NCBI RefSeq assembly: GCF_905220365.1
Contig: NC_061124.1
Location: forward strand, 3,598,501-3,662,500
Origin: Vanessa cardui
Lineage: Eukaryota; Arthropoda; Insecta; Lepidoptera; Nymphalidae
Reading direction: 5' to 3'
Length of the DNA stretch: 64,000 bases
Shown: piece after piece, positions 25,755 through 38,236 of the stretch
How positions within the stretch are numbered: position 1 is the stretch's first letter
Layout: the number at the start of each line of letters is the position of its first letter
Notes under the pieces: generated by a model
Seen by the model: the letters and a program-made list of their open reading frames with translations, nothing else
Databases searched by the model: none
What the model was told of the DNA's origin: nothing
Position numbers and translations under genes: made by a program

Positions 25755-25850
25755 TAGACACTTCTTTTGAGGAGAGGTTGTGGACATCAATCCATCGTGT
25801 TGCTCCAATGCGCGTATCTAACACTTGTGGCAGATTGACCATGCCTATGC
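25755..25850 (-). repeat. Decayed SINE family 1 fragment
   Basis: On the reverse strand it has a diverged 'gttgctccaatgcg' complement and 'ctcctcaaaagaag', in the order seen in the 3' half of 37180-37487. Confidence 0.4.
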
Positions 25851-27589
25851 ATAGAAATAGTAAATAATAGTGACTAATTGATAATATGGTTTCAGATACG
25901 GTACTAGATTATAATATCAAATTTTCTGGAATTTTGTTGTTCTATATAAAAATAGTTTTTATTTTTATACAATAAAGGTTGATGTAGGGAAGTGGATGAC
26001 TCGTGCAGAGTCAGGTTTATCCTTTTTTTAATTTTATCTGTTTTTTTTTCAGTTAGAAGTATACTTTTAATTAAATTGCACTCAAATTTTGTTATTAGAG
26101 AGACCGTTTTTATACATAAGTTCTGATATCTCATAACATAGTTAAATCCAATGGAATTAGACTCGAAAAAGCCAGAAGAGAATACTCTATTTAATATAAT
26201 ATATACCTAATTAAAATTTGTATAAATCAAGTGAAGTTTGTAATCTTTGTGTTTAAATGAGGAGATGAAAGTCAATCAGCGATATCGTGTCGAATTCGTC
26301 TCAGTAATATAAAAAACACAATGTTGTATACGATTATAGTTTCCGTGGGCGAGATGGTATCCACTCCATCACATTGCTTATGTTCGATACGATGCCAATT
26401 CGCCTGTCCCCTGAATCTAAATACGACCTCTATTGCATAACGATGCTTCTTCGGATTGTGGAATCCCAAACAGGTAAATGATTATACAATTTTGCGTGTG
26501 CCAATTGGTTACCAGTTTTATAAGAGGTTTTAATATTTGTTTTTCAAGGGAATGTACAGCGAAAATAGTTTAAAAAATATATAAATAGAGAAATTTAAGT
26601 ATATACCAAATATACATAGGTCACAAATGAACATTATCATATTTATCTTTATGTGTATTTATATTTTCGTGTTGATGTTAACAATCGCCTAAAAATACAG
26701 ACTCGCTTTAGTTATGTTTACAAATATTTTAAAGAGATGTTGTTTGTTTCTTTGTATGTAGGGGGGTTATCCCCGGCACTAATAATCAATTTTAAGTATT
26801 TATTTTACTGGAAAAAATCCGTATTGTTTTTGAGTGTTACAGAGTATAAATCCTGCACATGCACCTTTGCGATGAAAGGGGCATATCGCTAGAAATACAT
26901 AAATTACCTAAACACTATAAATATTAAACTAACATGCATACTATTGAGTAGTCGCAGCCTGCAGTTATATTTATTCCAAATTAAGTGTATAATAAATATA
27001 ATTATTTACTCAGTTATTTTAATTAATTTTTAGAACCGTTGCACTCTGACATTGGTATTTGAATGGATGAAACCTCTAAGTATGATTTCTCTGGAAATTG
27101 TTTTTCTATTAGAATGGAATGAAATCTGACTGATATATTGAGCAGATAACATTTAGACAACCAAGAGTCGTACTAAATTTAGACGCCCAGAGAATTTTTA
27201 CGAGATTTTTATTTAAATTACAAAGAAACGAGAAAGTGAATTTTATCTAATATCCGCTTCAAGATACGCGCAAAAATGTAATAAATGCATTACGCCGAAC
27301 TGTAATGTAATAAAATAAAATCTTAAAATGTAGCATAATAAAATGATATGTTAGAAACTTCGTTATTATGATATGTTTCTGTAATAAAAAAGATATTAAA
27401 GAGTAAAAAATTAATTAGAAATAAATTAGGAATTCAATAATGTGAAAATGTGTTGTTGCAAATAATATTAATAATAACTTTTTATTAATAACAAGCAAAT
27501 ACAATTAACATACAATATGGTATTCAACTTAAACGTTAAGTTATAATGCTAAGCAAAAGCTTCTTCTCTTCTATAGAATTGGAACGTAC

Positions 27590-27785
27590 TTCACCGCACT
27601 GTTCCATTTCGGATCAGTGGATACACGCGCCAGATTATTATCCACCACTTATAGACTTCCTCACGATGTTTTCTCTCACAATCAAACATAAGATGATATA
27701 TAAAAGCAAATAAAACAGATAAATACAGTGGGGTTTGAACTCCTAATCACGTATTCATGTCTTTTACCCACTGGGCCGACTCAGC
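27590..27785 (-). repeat. Decayed SINE family 1 copy
   Basis: The 'cctcacgatgttttctctca' and 'ggggtttgaactcctaatca' blocks and 'acccactgggccgactcagc' correspond to the body, box B and box A end of the reverse-strand SINE at 37180-37487. Confidence 0.5.
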
Positions 27786-28383
27786 TTTTTTCGACGTATG
27801 TAAATTTATAGAATTGAGACTTTGATTATCATCTTTACTGTTTGATTATAATACAATGATAATTATTTATTAATCTCTAATATTTCCTTAATATTTAGAT
27901 CAAAATCTTCTTAAATTGCTATTTCTTGATATGAAAAGTACTATTAAGATAAGGTTATGATAAATCTTCTTTTATATTTACTTAATAAAATATTGTAAAC
28001 ACTCGTATTGCTGTTTATATCAGTAATGCAATACCTATCCATTGCAATAGATGATTCCGCTGGCCGTAACTAGTATGGAAAAGTATTACAACTAGTTCCA
28101 AGAATCGGTGACACAAGATACCAATGCTTACTACTAGCATAGTTAATAGTTGGCAATCACAAAATTTTGTGATTCATAACATGTTGTATATTACCATTTA
28201 AGCGATGATAACGCCAGTTCCAAGTAATGTAAAGTAATATTGGTTGATAATAATACAACAGTAACAGGATTTCGAATAATGTTCTTAATTTAAAATCTTA
28301 TTTTCGAACATTCGTGTAAGACTTTTTTAAAACATATATTCACAGATAAAATATATCTCGCTACACAGAGATAGCCCAGATAG

Positions 28384-28686
28384 AGCTGAGATGGCCTAGT
28401 GATTAAAACGCGTGCATCTTAACCTATGATTGCGGGTTCAAACCCAGGCAAGCATGACTACATATATATGTGTGTTAATAATTCATCTCGTGCTCGTCGG
28501 TGAAGGAAAACATCGTGAGGAAACCTGCATGTGTCTAATTTCATCGAAATTATCCCACATGTGCATTCCACCAATCCGCATTGGAACAGCGTGGTGGAAT
28601 ATGTTCCAAACCCTTTCCTTAATGGAAGAGGAAGCCTTATCGCAGCAGTGGGAATGTACAGGCTGATACTTTACTTTACTTTACTT
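28384..28686 (+). mobile_element. tRNA-derived SINE (family 1), near full length
   Basis: Box A TGGCCTAGTGA lies at 28392-28402 and box B GGTTCAAACCC at 28435-28445, the internal RNA polymerase III promoter layout of a tRNA-derived SINE. The body carries 'ggtgaaggaaaacatcgtga', 'cacatgtgcattccaccaat' and 'gtggaatatgttccaaaccc', with a (CTTTA)n tail. Such SINEs depend on LINE enzymes for movement. The overlapping open frames at 28430-28830 are not genes. Confidence 0.85.
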
Positions 28687-30209
28687 AGAGATTATTCAGT
28701 AAATGTTTTGAGTTTGACATTGAGCGTAGCAAATTATCTCACAGACAACTCGGTATTATACATTTTATTTATAATATTTTCTATCAGCACACTTCAGAAG
28801 ATTATAGAGCGTATATATTGTATCGATTAAGAGATTTATATCAAGTTAAGTATTTAACTGTTAACAGCATGAGTGATATCGTAAAGTGTGTTTGAAGACT
28901 TTATATGTGAAGGAGTACTCTTAACACATGTTTACTTTATAACTTAAAAAGGCTCTCCTGAATATGTCGTAACATATATAAAAATAAACGATATAATTTT
29001 ATTCTTATTTATTTAAATATCGAGTAATTTTGTTGTGGGCGTGTCTCAATTTGTATATTATATAAATATTCATTTAATAGAGACATAGTGAATTCGGTCG
29101 AGACGAGACAAGATAAACGATCTCATTTGATGACATAAATTTTAATAAAAATGTTACTAAAATATCAAATTATATGATTGGAATAGTTATTAAGGATGTA
29201 GTTACCCTATCATAGTTCTTCTAACCGATTTCTGTCTCAGAGCATTATTCCAGGGAGACGAGACACCCCGCAAGAAATATTCTGTAGTTCTATTGTGCAG
29301 TCTCAGGAAGTGCCTTTTTCGATGTGGAGATACTGTAAAGGGCAGTTCACTTCTATTTACTATCATTATTTTTATATACATGTATAAAACAAAAAATATA
29401 ATGTGGTCATTAAAGTTTAAGTAATAAAACTATTGATGTTTTATGTTACAATGGTGATCATGATTCATTTTTTATGAATGATAAAATATTAGTCACCAAT
29501 ATTAAGATTATAATAGTTGCTTTTTTGTTCAATCAATTTCAAGTGCGTTGTGAAAAAATCTTTAAACGTTTTCTTTATACAGATAATTTTTTAGGTGTAA
29601 TATATGCTGTATGCTGTTAGGTGGGTGATCGGGTAACTTTTGCCATGCAGTAGTTATTATTACAAAAAAAAGTGTATCATAAAAAATGTTTCATTGAATA
29701 AGAGCCACGCCTCTAATGAGCGGATTAAGTAACAGTATTTGAACTTTCTCGTCAGTTCTGAATTATTATTACATGGAGTGAAAGTGCGTTTGTTTATCCA
29801 TTAATATCACAAGATTTTGATGTAATATACATTACGCGTAGTTGCAATTTTTGTAGATAGCTAGAGAGCCACACAGTCATTTGTATGTTTGTTTATGTAA
29901 ATGTATTTATTAGTACTTGAATAAATTTTATTTTACTGAAAATTTATGTAATTAATACACGACTTTTAACATCACTTTTTACTTGATTAATAATAAATGT
30001 CATAGCTTTTTTACATTTCTAATAGCTTATTATTATATTTGAATAAAAATGATTTATTAACTGTGGTTTGCATATGTTTAATATAACTGCTAAAGTATTA
30101 AGAATCTTTTGTCTCAGATGAGTAGAAGAAAGAACGGAAAGAAGAAAGGGAGTTGTGTTTATATGCAATACCTTCTATGCACATATTGTTATTGTTAACA
30201 TCCACAGGT

Positions 30210-30320
30210 GATCAGGAATAGATTACTCTCATCATCAGCCTGATTTTGTCCACTGCTGGACAAACTCCGGCTACTCGCATCCAGCTCCTGTCTGCTGTCT
30301 TGCGTAAATCGTCAAAGATT
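30210..30320 (+). repeat. Dispersed lepidopteran repeat fragment
   Basis: The 'tcatcatcagcctgattttg', 'tccactgctggaca' and 'cgcatccagctcctgtc' words recall a LINE-linked repeat common in moths and butterflies. It is a single short copy here; family membership is from memory. Confidence 0.4.
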
Positions 30321-30556
30321 ACTTTATAAGGATAAAATATATTGTTTTTCCATTAAATAAAATCTTTTATATTTTATATTTTTATTGTATAGTAAAGTAT
30401 TTATTATCACTGTTATGTATCATAAAAAATCCACAAATCGAATAGGGTTAATTATTGAGTTGCGGGTCAAACGCGGTCTGAAGTAATCAGGCTAGCAGAG
30501 CACGCGCGTGCTTCCGTTACACTGGTCTGATATGTGTGACATTTTGCCCATCGGGA

Positions 30557-30590
30557 TATAAAGTGGGACAGCTAACACGGACACGATAAC
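30557..30590 (+). promoter_or_regulatory. Orphan TATA-type promoter candidate
   Basis: GATATAAAG with TATAAAG at 30557-30563 is preceded by GC-rich sequence including the perfect palindrome GCACGCGCGTGC at 30500-30511. No downstream ORF or splice donor convinces me, so any transcript would be non-coding or begin an exon I cannot see. Confidence 0.2.
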
Positions 30591-33087
30591 TATGGATAGA
30601 CAATGGGCGTCATAAATTGAAAACATTTGAAAAATATTAAGTCGACGGTTTTATATTTGACGTCTTTTGAAAATTAGTCTTGAACTACCGAAAAAATCCA
30701 ACGTACTTGGCCAATATAAATGTGTCTAAATACATTTAATATACATATATGTAATTCTTTATAATTTCTGTTTATTTCTTGAAACGCTAATCAAAGTCCG
30801 ATTAATTAAACTTTCATTGAATTCTCATTTGTCGTTGACATCCAATGACGCAATAACAGCGACCAACGACCAATAAGCGTTAAATATTTAGTCAGATTAC
30901 CAAATATAACTTTAAATAATTTTGAAAATATCCGTTTAGTCAATAAATTAATGATTTTCGTATTCAAAATTAGTTACAAAATAATTGGACTAGACTATTA
31001 TTCTAGAATATCTACTGTTAAAGTAGTATGTAGCTGTAAAACACAAAGATAATAAATGTGAATAGTTTGTTTTAGTTCTAATTTAAGTGCAATTTATTTT
31101 TAATATATGTATTTGCCTTCTCTGGTGATTTTTCCTGGAGTTAGTAATTAAAATGCCTATTTAATTATCCTTTTTTTGTGTATATTAACGTTATCATTAG
31201 CTATTACAAAATAGGAAAACAAATCTGATTCTATAACCATGATTCTTAGATCTATATATAGAACAGAATATCAAACGCATTTACTGATATTAGTTGTTTA
31301 TACCGTTATTTCAAGTTCTAGTAAGTGGGCTAGATACAAGTTTATCGACTAGAAAGATACAGGCTTTGCAGAAAGTAAACAAATAATATTACGAATGTTG
31401 TAAAATTATAAGTATTGAGTCAACTGCCAATGGTTTTTTTTATTTGTAGTTGTTGAAATAAAATATTCAAACATAAAATTGAATCGACAAATTAATTTCT
31501 ATATTTCTTTCTTAATTTTTATTAAAATTACAAGCCAAATCACAAGACAAGGTAAGAGCTGGTCAGGTTAAATCAACTCATGTGAATCGCACATTTCGGT
31601 AAACATGAAAGATTAAGTTCACCAAAATGAGCCATTTCACTATTTGCTTCAAAAGTTGCATTTCTGAGTGTACAATGTTACCGAGTGTCAAGTTATCATC
31701 ACGCTTGTTGGTGAAAATAATTGTATAATGTAAACGGTAAAATCGGAATAGGTCCAGAAACATACCGAAGTAGTCTTACCTAGTCGAAATTATGAGCCTT
31801 GGACTTTTCCAATTACATATTTAATAGCAATTAATATTGAGGTCAGTATTTGCAAAGTGTACAGGATTTAGAATATAATTTGATTCATATATTTATGAGC
31901 AATAAATACATAGGTAGTGAAGGCTTGTTAGTAAGTGATATGAGAAGGCATAACACACATAAACATGACATGACAAAATTACTACTTTCAATGTCAATGT
32001 TCAATAAAAACTAGGCGACTTAATGAATGTCCTATACAAAAATATATGTAGGTAAAATCGGTAACATCAAAAGTGTCCGCCGTCCATATAAATTTTTTCA
32101 TTGGCTGAATGTAGAACAAATTTATGGGACCTTGAACGGTGCATAAATATTTAAGAACCCGCTTCGAATTTCACAAAGGTGCCACGGTAATTTGATTCAA
32201 TATGTGCTACTCGACGCCGTTAGCTCATCGAAAATATTCTGATGGCATTTAATAAGTTGCGAAGTCAACTCTGGTTTGTTAATGATGAATTTACGCAGAC
32301 ATCCGTTTGCAACATTTTATGATAAATAACATATTTTATTGGTGCTTTATTGAAATCATATTTATCAAAAGGCAAATATTGATTATAAATGAAACGATAC
32401 GTAATGTACAATGATGTAGCTTACATATAAGTACTATTTGTTTAGACCGCGGGGTCGACTCTGGGCAACCATTATGAAGTATTTACATGTTCAGTATTAG
32501 ATTATAATTTCAAGGACCTACCAAACCGTAGTGAAGTAGCTTGTTGGTATGATCTCCAAGCGTTTTGCTCCATAAGAAAGTAGGTATAACTACTGGGATA
32601 TTTACTTTTTTATTTTATTTTTTACTTATATTTTACCTTTATATAAAGTACATATCATAAGCCGGAAATAACCGATTATTTATTGTTCTGTGCTAAATTT
32701 AAGATTAATCTCAAAGGAATCTTAGTTCCTCGAATTATGTTGATGTTTAAAGAGTTTTCCGTATGGCGATGCATAAAAAGGCATTACTACCGATTTTAAT
32801 CTGATAATCAAAAATTTAAAAATAATTATAAAAATAATTTGTTGGCCACGGTTGCTGTCGAGGATTTATAGAAGGTCAGATAATTTAAAGAGATATATTT
32901 AATATCGTTTGAAAAAAGTATCTTACACGTCATAAAATATATTAAGATCTTATATATTTGATATTTTAATAAGAAAAAATACGATAAAATAATCAATAAT
33001 ATACACATATGGTATAATAGAATATGGATTGAAAGCTTTTTCAAATCAGAGCTGATTTTGCAGCGTTATATAGTAATTGTTGAACAC

Positions 33088-33344
33088 ATAACGCTCACAT
33101 CTTAACCGATAATTGCGGGTTCAAACCCAGGAAAGCACCACAGATTTTCATATGCTTCTTGTTTATGTTTGTTATTCATCTCATGCTCGATGGGCACGAG
33201 GAAACTTGCATTGTCTTCTTCAACATAATTCTGCAACATGTGAATCCATCAACGTGCATTGGAGCAGCGTGTTTGAATATGTTCCAAACCTTCTCCTCAA
33301 ATTAAGAGCTTTAAGAAAATTTATAGGCCGTTGTTGTTGTTGAT
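33088..33344 (+). mobile_element. tRNA-derived SINE (family 1), diverged
   Basis: The head 'cgctcacatcttaaccgat' with 'gcgggttcaaacccaggaa', the 'gcattggagcagcgtg' and 'gaatatgttccaaaccttct' blocks, and a (GTT)n tail define it. Confidence 0.75.
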
Positions 33345-34842
33345 GTTTCAATAGTTTGGCAAAGGGACAAGCAAAGCTACTATCGCATTAACAATATTAA
33401 TGGCTATATATAAAGAATAGGTTAGAGCATTTGAAATACTCTGATTTATAATCGTAATATTATATGCGTTCGTGTTTATCATTTGGACACATTAGTACCG
33501 TGAAGGTCACGTCTCTCGGTTTTAGTACTGTGGTTTTAATGACCGACCGCAACCCGATGACCGACATATTACGAGTACGTCTGTTTTCTATGATAAAACG
33601 AATCATTGAAAATTAAATATTACTTGATAACCTTTGTTATATAATTCTCCTTGACTCTTTGATTTTTTTAACGGAAATGAAGTAAAAAATAAAATGCAGA
33701 TAACGAATATAAACTTTATTTTATTTTAAGGTCAATTAATATCTTAAAGGAAAGTGTTACCCATTTATGTTTCTTAATGCATTGAAAGTAAATGATTTTC
33801 TTTTATCGTTTTATAGATTATTATACAAATTAAATGCAGAAGAATCAGTAAGACGTTCGTAAATCCAATTATATTCGTTCTAAGTTAATTTATATTTTGA
33901 TAGTTATAACTTTTAAGTGTATCTTTCGATGCGTAATCTTAAGATTATATAAGCGGAAATTAAGCCTTCTTAAAATGCTTTAAATAATATACATATAATC
34001 AAGTTACGCAATCTAAAATATTAATAGGTTTAAAAATAAAATATTCGAGGACATGCTCAATTATTATTTTTCGGTATGCAAAATGATATAAGTAATATAT
34101 TTGCACCTGTTGTTAGATTATTAATTTAAATGTTTGTAATTCTCTTCACAAGGCAAACATCATCTTGCATTGTCATTTTTTTTAATTTTAGTTAGTATCA
34201 AATATTTTTTTAGCTTAAGACGTATAACGTCATATTAAAACCATCTTTTATAATGTCAATTTTAAGAAACATAAGAGAATCGAATTATTGAACTAAATAA
34301 ATCTTTTTAGTACTCTTTTTTAGAAGCCTTATTTGGACAACTATAAAATAAAATAAAACGTCTGTTTATATGAAGGGTAATTTTATAATTATATATATAG
34401 TGTATATAATAGGTCATAAACATGTAACACATGGCACATCCGGTGGGTATACAGCTTAGCTTGCATTAGGTGCAGATTACGGAATATAGTTTATATAAAT
34501 GTTTTTTTTTCGTATACATTTCCTATGATATTTATAAAACATTATTTATTAATTTTTCTATTACTATTTAATTTGATTACTTAGTTAATTTACTTAACTG
34601 TTTTTTTCATGACTGCCTTTTAGGTCTATTAAATAGATTTGAGGTCGTTAATCCCAATGTCCTTGCTTCAAATCCCTATGCATTGGAAAGCATACGGTCT
34701 TGTAGTTTAACTTTTTCACAGTAACTAATAGTATTTCTTAAATATTAATGAACTAAAATCGTTCTTCCCGTGCTTTTTCACCCGGTTTTCATAGAAAATT
34801 TTATTTTCTAAGCTTTAGTGCTCGTTCGTCAGTAACGAAACT

Positions 34843-34868
34843 ATGTCTCTCTTTCTCTCTCTCTCTGT
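34843..34868. repeat. (TC)n microsatellite
   Basis: A run of CT dinucleotides lies just beyond the 3' end of the lipase gene. Confidence 0.7.
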
Positions 34869-34883
34869 GTATCTTACTAAAAT

Positions 34884-34889
34884 TTTATT
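34884..34889 (-). terminator. Polyadenylation signal, lipase gene
   Basis: AATAAA on the reverse strand, 27 bases past the lipase stop codon. Confidence 0.65.
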
Positions 34890-34916
34890 TGAAAAAATGA
34901 TAGCTACACATACACA

Positions 34917-36158
34917 TCAGGTGTTAAATTTTTCAAAGTAATTTAATATCCTGTTAAACACGTATTCCGTCGCATTAATGCCCCACACATGATTATTATG
35001 ACTCCATGTAGGTTCAGGAACTATATATTTCTCAACCAAGTTGGGCAATCTTGAACTCAAAATATTGATATCTTTTAGACTCGATAACCAATCATTTTTA
35101 GCACAAACCAGTACAACAGGAGATGTGATTAGAGATACGTTATATAGCGGAGGTGTTATTGTGCCATACGTTTTAATATTGATATCTTTACCTTCATCGA
35201 AACGTTGGAATTTTTCGGAAAAAATCAGTTGTCCGAAATGAGCTAGCGTTTTAACTGACACACCGACTAGAAGATGACCAATAACGACTGCCAAATTCTT
35301 CGAAGTGATGCTTCCTCGAACATATCCCGTTGTCAAAGCTAATGCCGTACCGCAGACTTCTTGGGGAAAATATTGACATAGTATTTCTGACACGGCATGT
35401 ATCAGCTGTTGTTTGGCAAACACCTCTCTGAATCCTACAGCATAAAGAAAATCTTTAATGTTCTTGGTTTGGCGAGCGATTATTTTTGGTAACACACTCC
35501 TCAAGTTTTTCATCCATGCGACCGGAGCTAATTGAACAGAGAGTCTTATTTTGTTATTATATTCAGGTCTCAGAGATCCCATCACGAAAAAGTCAGTCGT
35601 ACCTTGAGAGTGGCCGATGTAGTAGGTCTTCGATTGCTCTGTTACACCTAATACGTAGTCAATTATAGCTGGTAAATCGAAACGGCCAATTTCATCGAAT
35701 GAAAATTCCCAATAGTCTGAATCCTTATTTGGGTCTAGTCGTACGTGCTTACGAGAGTAAACGTTACCCCTGAGATTAGCAGCCCAAACGTCGTAACAAT
35801 TGTTTGACAAAATATAACCAAGTCCTGTTTTTGGACCGGTGACTATCCACGCATCAGAACTATCATATACGCCATGTGCAAGAATAACAGGAAATCTTTG
35901 TCTTTGATTACATTGCGGGAGTATCCTGAAAACGGTCAACAGATAGCCGTCTTCTGTGACCACTGTGTGTTCCTCTGACCTGTATCCGTATTTATTAGCT
36001 AGTTCAGTGAAATTTAAGTAAGTGTCTTCATAAAATCCCAACGCTATCTTCAATTGTCTGTTGTCGGGGAGAGCGTAGGAAATCAGCTTGTTTGGTTGCA
36101 TTCCAGCTGAGACTGTAAATCGTTGGAAACATATTATAATCACTATATACTTAAACAT
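34917..36158 (-). CDS. Acid lipase (lysosomal/gastric lipase family), intronless
   Basis: A complete 413-residue reading frame without introns; family members are about 370-430 residues. Residues 1-19 form a signal peptide, so the enzyme is secreted or lysosomal. The N-terminal lipase-associated region (about 49-80: NFTELANKYGY, then TEDGYLLTVFR) leads into an alpha/beta-hydrolase fold. His95-Gly96 lies in the oxyanion-hole loop, GHSQG holds the nucleophile Ser184, Asp356 sits in VCAKNDW, and His387 is in WSHNNHVWG. The family normally reads NHLDF around that His, so this copy deviates there. Asn49, Asn340 and Asn395 are N-glycosylation sites. It should hydrolyse acyl esters such as triacylglycerol or sterol esters; a digestive role is inferred. 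The start is the only upstream ATG giving the signal peptide. Confidence 0.93.
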   Translation of the reverse strand: MFKYIVIIICFQRFTVSAGMQPNKLISYALPDNRQLKIALGFYEDTYLNFTELANKYGYRSEEHTVVTEDGYLLTVFRILPQCNQRQRFPVILAHGVYDSSDAWIVTGPKTGLGYILSNNCYDVWAANLRGNVYSRKHVRLDPNKDSDYWEFSFDEIGRFDLPAIIDYVLGVTEQSKTYYIGHSQGTTDFFVMGSLRPEYNNKIRLSVQLAPVAWMKNLRSVLPKIIARQTKNIKDFLYAVGFREVFAKQQLIHAVSEILCQYFPQEVCGTALALTTGYVRGSITSKNLAVVIGHLLVGVSVKTLAHFGQLIFSEKFQRFDEGKDINIKTYGTITPPLYNVSLITSPVVLVCAKNDWLSSLKDINILSSRLPNLVEKYIVPEPTWSHNNHVWGINATEYVFNRILNYFEKFNT

Positions 36159-36226
36159 TTTAATACACTTATTCTTAACACAATAAAGTTCGAGTAACTT
36201 ATGTTTTATTTGTATATTGTTACTCA

Positions 36227-36234
36227 GCTTTATA
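36227..36234 (-). promoter_or_regulatory. TATA box of the lipase gene
   Basis: TATAAAGC on the reverse strand lies about 70 bases upstream of the ATG. A CA dinucleotide at 36203-36202, 31 bases downstream, could be the start site, giving a short leader of about 45 bases. Confidence 0.5.
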
Positions 36235-36444
36235 ATATTTACGTGACCTCAGTGTTAAGGTCTTAATGAATTCACGGTAAATATACTCATATTTCCTTAA
36301 TAAATGCTAATTAAATAATATTAATTTTGTTATTTTGTTAAAGGTGCTATCATCATTTTAGATCATACATTGTAACAGTTAGCATAACAGCTACATATGT
36401 AAAACAAAAACATTGTAAAAATGCTTACGAGCCACCTGCATGTG

Positions 36445-36459
36445 TGACCTTCGTGACCT
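36445..36459 (-). promoter_or_regulatory. DR3 nuclear-receptor-type element upstream of lipase
   Basis: On the reverse strand this reads AGGTCA-CGA-AGGTCA, a perfect direct repeat with a 3-base spacer, 287 bases before the lipase ATG. Further half sites (TGACCT at 36244-36249 and AAGGTC at 36257-36262) lie closer to the TATA box. Ecdysone-pathway receptors (EcR/USP, E75, HR3 and FTZ-F1 types) recognise such half sites; use here is inferred. Confidence 0.45.
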
Positions 36460-37179
36460 TAGTCAAATCTATCACTTACAGACACTTATCAAACTGAAAC
36501 ATATTTAAAAATACTATATAGAAAACTACCAAGTGTGGTGTATGACTCACGAAAAAAAAAAAAAAATAAAAATGTAAAAAATAATTTGGTTAGTAAATAT
36601 ATATCCTAATATTTATAAAATTGTAATTCTTATCCAAACAAGCACGTACCACTTCTAGTTAGAATTATTCTACGTATATTGTTGTTTAAAACAGTTTACA
36701 TGTGTTAATAAATAAATGGATTCAATGCCGAAGCCAGATTTAAAGGTTATGATTCATTATAATATTGTTTTGTATGTTAGTATCAATCGGTTTATTGAAA
36801 TTATCATAAAATCCTCTTTTGTTATATAACAGTTTATAAATAAACTTGAAAACAAGAGGTCATTAAGAAGTAGATATTTCATTGATTTTAACACCGCATC
36901 TCAATTTGTAGGTATAATAAGGAGCTCAACATACTGTTACTCCTACTTGACCGTCTCATTGGTCTAGTGGCTAGAAAACTACAGATCCATATATAAAACT
37001 ATTCAATTTCATTTAACAAAAATAAGTAAGTCACTTATACCCTATAGTTAGTCCTGCGTCGTTTGCTGATCTCCTTAGAGATTGGTCACTCCTACTTGTG
37101 CTTGTTCTCTTTTATTAACGCCGCTTTCATACTATGCCGAACATTGATATACAGAGTTAAGGGTGTGATAAATACATAC

Positions 37180-37487
37180 AACAACAACAACAGCCTGAAA
37201 ATTCCCATAGCTGGCCCAAAGGCCTCCTCTCCCTTTGAGGAGAAGGTTTTGGAACATATTCCACCACGCTGTTCCAATGCGGGTGGACGGAATACACATA
37301 TGGCAGAATTTCTATGAATTTTTTTACATGCAGGTTTCCTTACGATGTTTTCCTTCACCGCTGAGCACGAGATGAATTATTAAGACAAATTAAGCACATG
37401 AATCAGCGGTGCTTGCCTGGGTTTGAACCCGCAATCATCGGTTGAGACGCACGCGTTCTAACCACTGGGCCATCTCGACTCTTACTC
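37180..37487 (-). mobile_element. tRNA-derived SINE (family 1), full length with target-site duplication
   Basis: On the reverse strand it runs from 'gagatggcccagtggttaga' (box A) and GGTTCAAACCC (box B) to a (GTT)n tail. GATAAATACATA flanks it at 37168-37179 and 37488-37499, a 12-base target-site duplication, so the insertion is fairly recent. Confidence 0.88.
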
Positions 37488-38236
37488 GATAAATACATAA
37501 ATGTTTTAAATATAACTATATCAAATTACATATTAAATGTTTCATATAGTTTTAAATTAAGACAAAGGTTTTATATTAGCAGATTCATATTTAAAATGAT
37601 ATCAGTTTCAAATCAATGCTACGAATAAACGAAAACAACTCGACTGACGACAAATTCTGACCCTGCACAAACTCAGTATAATTTGCACCGCAATCCAAAC
37701 CGGTATAATTTTTGCATGTATTAAAATAATTTTAATAGACCTTCTATATAGAATATACATACTTATATAAAATAGAATATTTCATCCTATAAGTAATATC
37801 ATACATTAATTCACGTTTATTTTCTATTTAAACAATATAATCAATATTTCTGGGTCGTTACGCGCTGTTTATAGTAGGCATCTATGAATTTTTCAACATT
37901 GTTCACGGGTTATTTTCTACTTACAGCGTAAAACTTTATCAGCAACAATATCTTATACCTTGAAATCCAATACTTTTATCGACTCGACCCTGGCTTTGAA
38001 CCCAAGAACTCGTAGTCTGCAGCTTAATGAGCTATTAAATAAACAAAGTTGTTAATGCCAATAAGAAAAGGTGTAAAAAAGTAGATTAAGGTATAAAAAT
38101 ACATAGATTCATATACATATTTTAGTTCCTGTATGTAAAATGTTTCCGAGTTTCAGGATAGTTAAAAATATATGTATCGACCTGTTCAATTATCAAGCAG
38201 GACTTTCTAGTCAACAACGTGTTTTCGTAATTGTAG

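Larger units (their letters stand above)
3302..34883. other. 31.6 kb intergenic region, transposon-rich, no gene supported
   Basis: Only repeats and palindromes can be supported between the DUF4735 gene and the lipase; they are listed separately. I see nothing beyond AT-rich sequence in 3302-4600, 6210-6695, 7000-7735, 9950-11110, 14170-16070, 16355-18040, 24402-25750, 25860-27590, 28700-30210, 30620-33085 and 33345-34840. Open frames of 60-90 codons here lack splice context and recognisable motifs. An unannotated lncRNA or distal enhancer could still be present. Confidence 0.6.

Noticed and set aside
26272..26469. 65-codon reverse frame with lower AT content
   Set aside because: I recognised no family, and no splice sites or neighbouring exons support it.
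28430..28830. Two overlapping frames of 78 and 99 codons
   Set aside because: They lie in the SINE at 28384-28686 and its flank; similar frames occur in the other SINE copies at 6844, 33113, 37092, 42210, 51253 and 61273.
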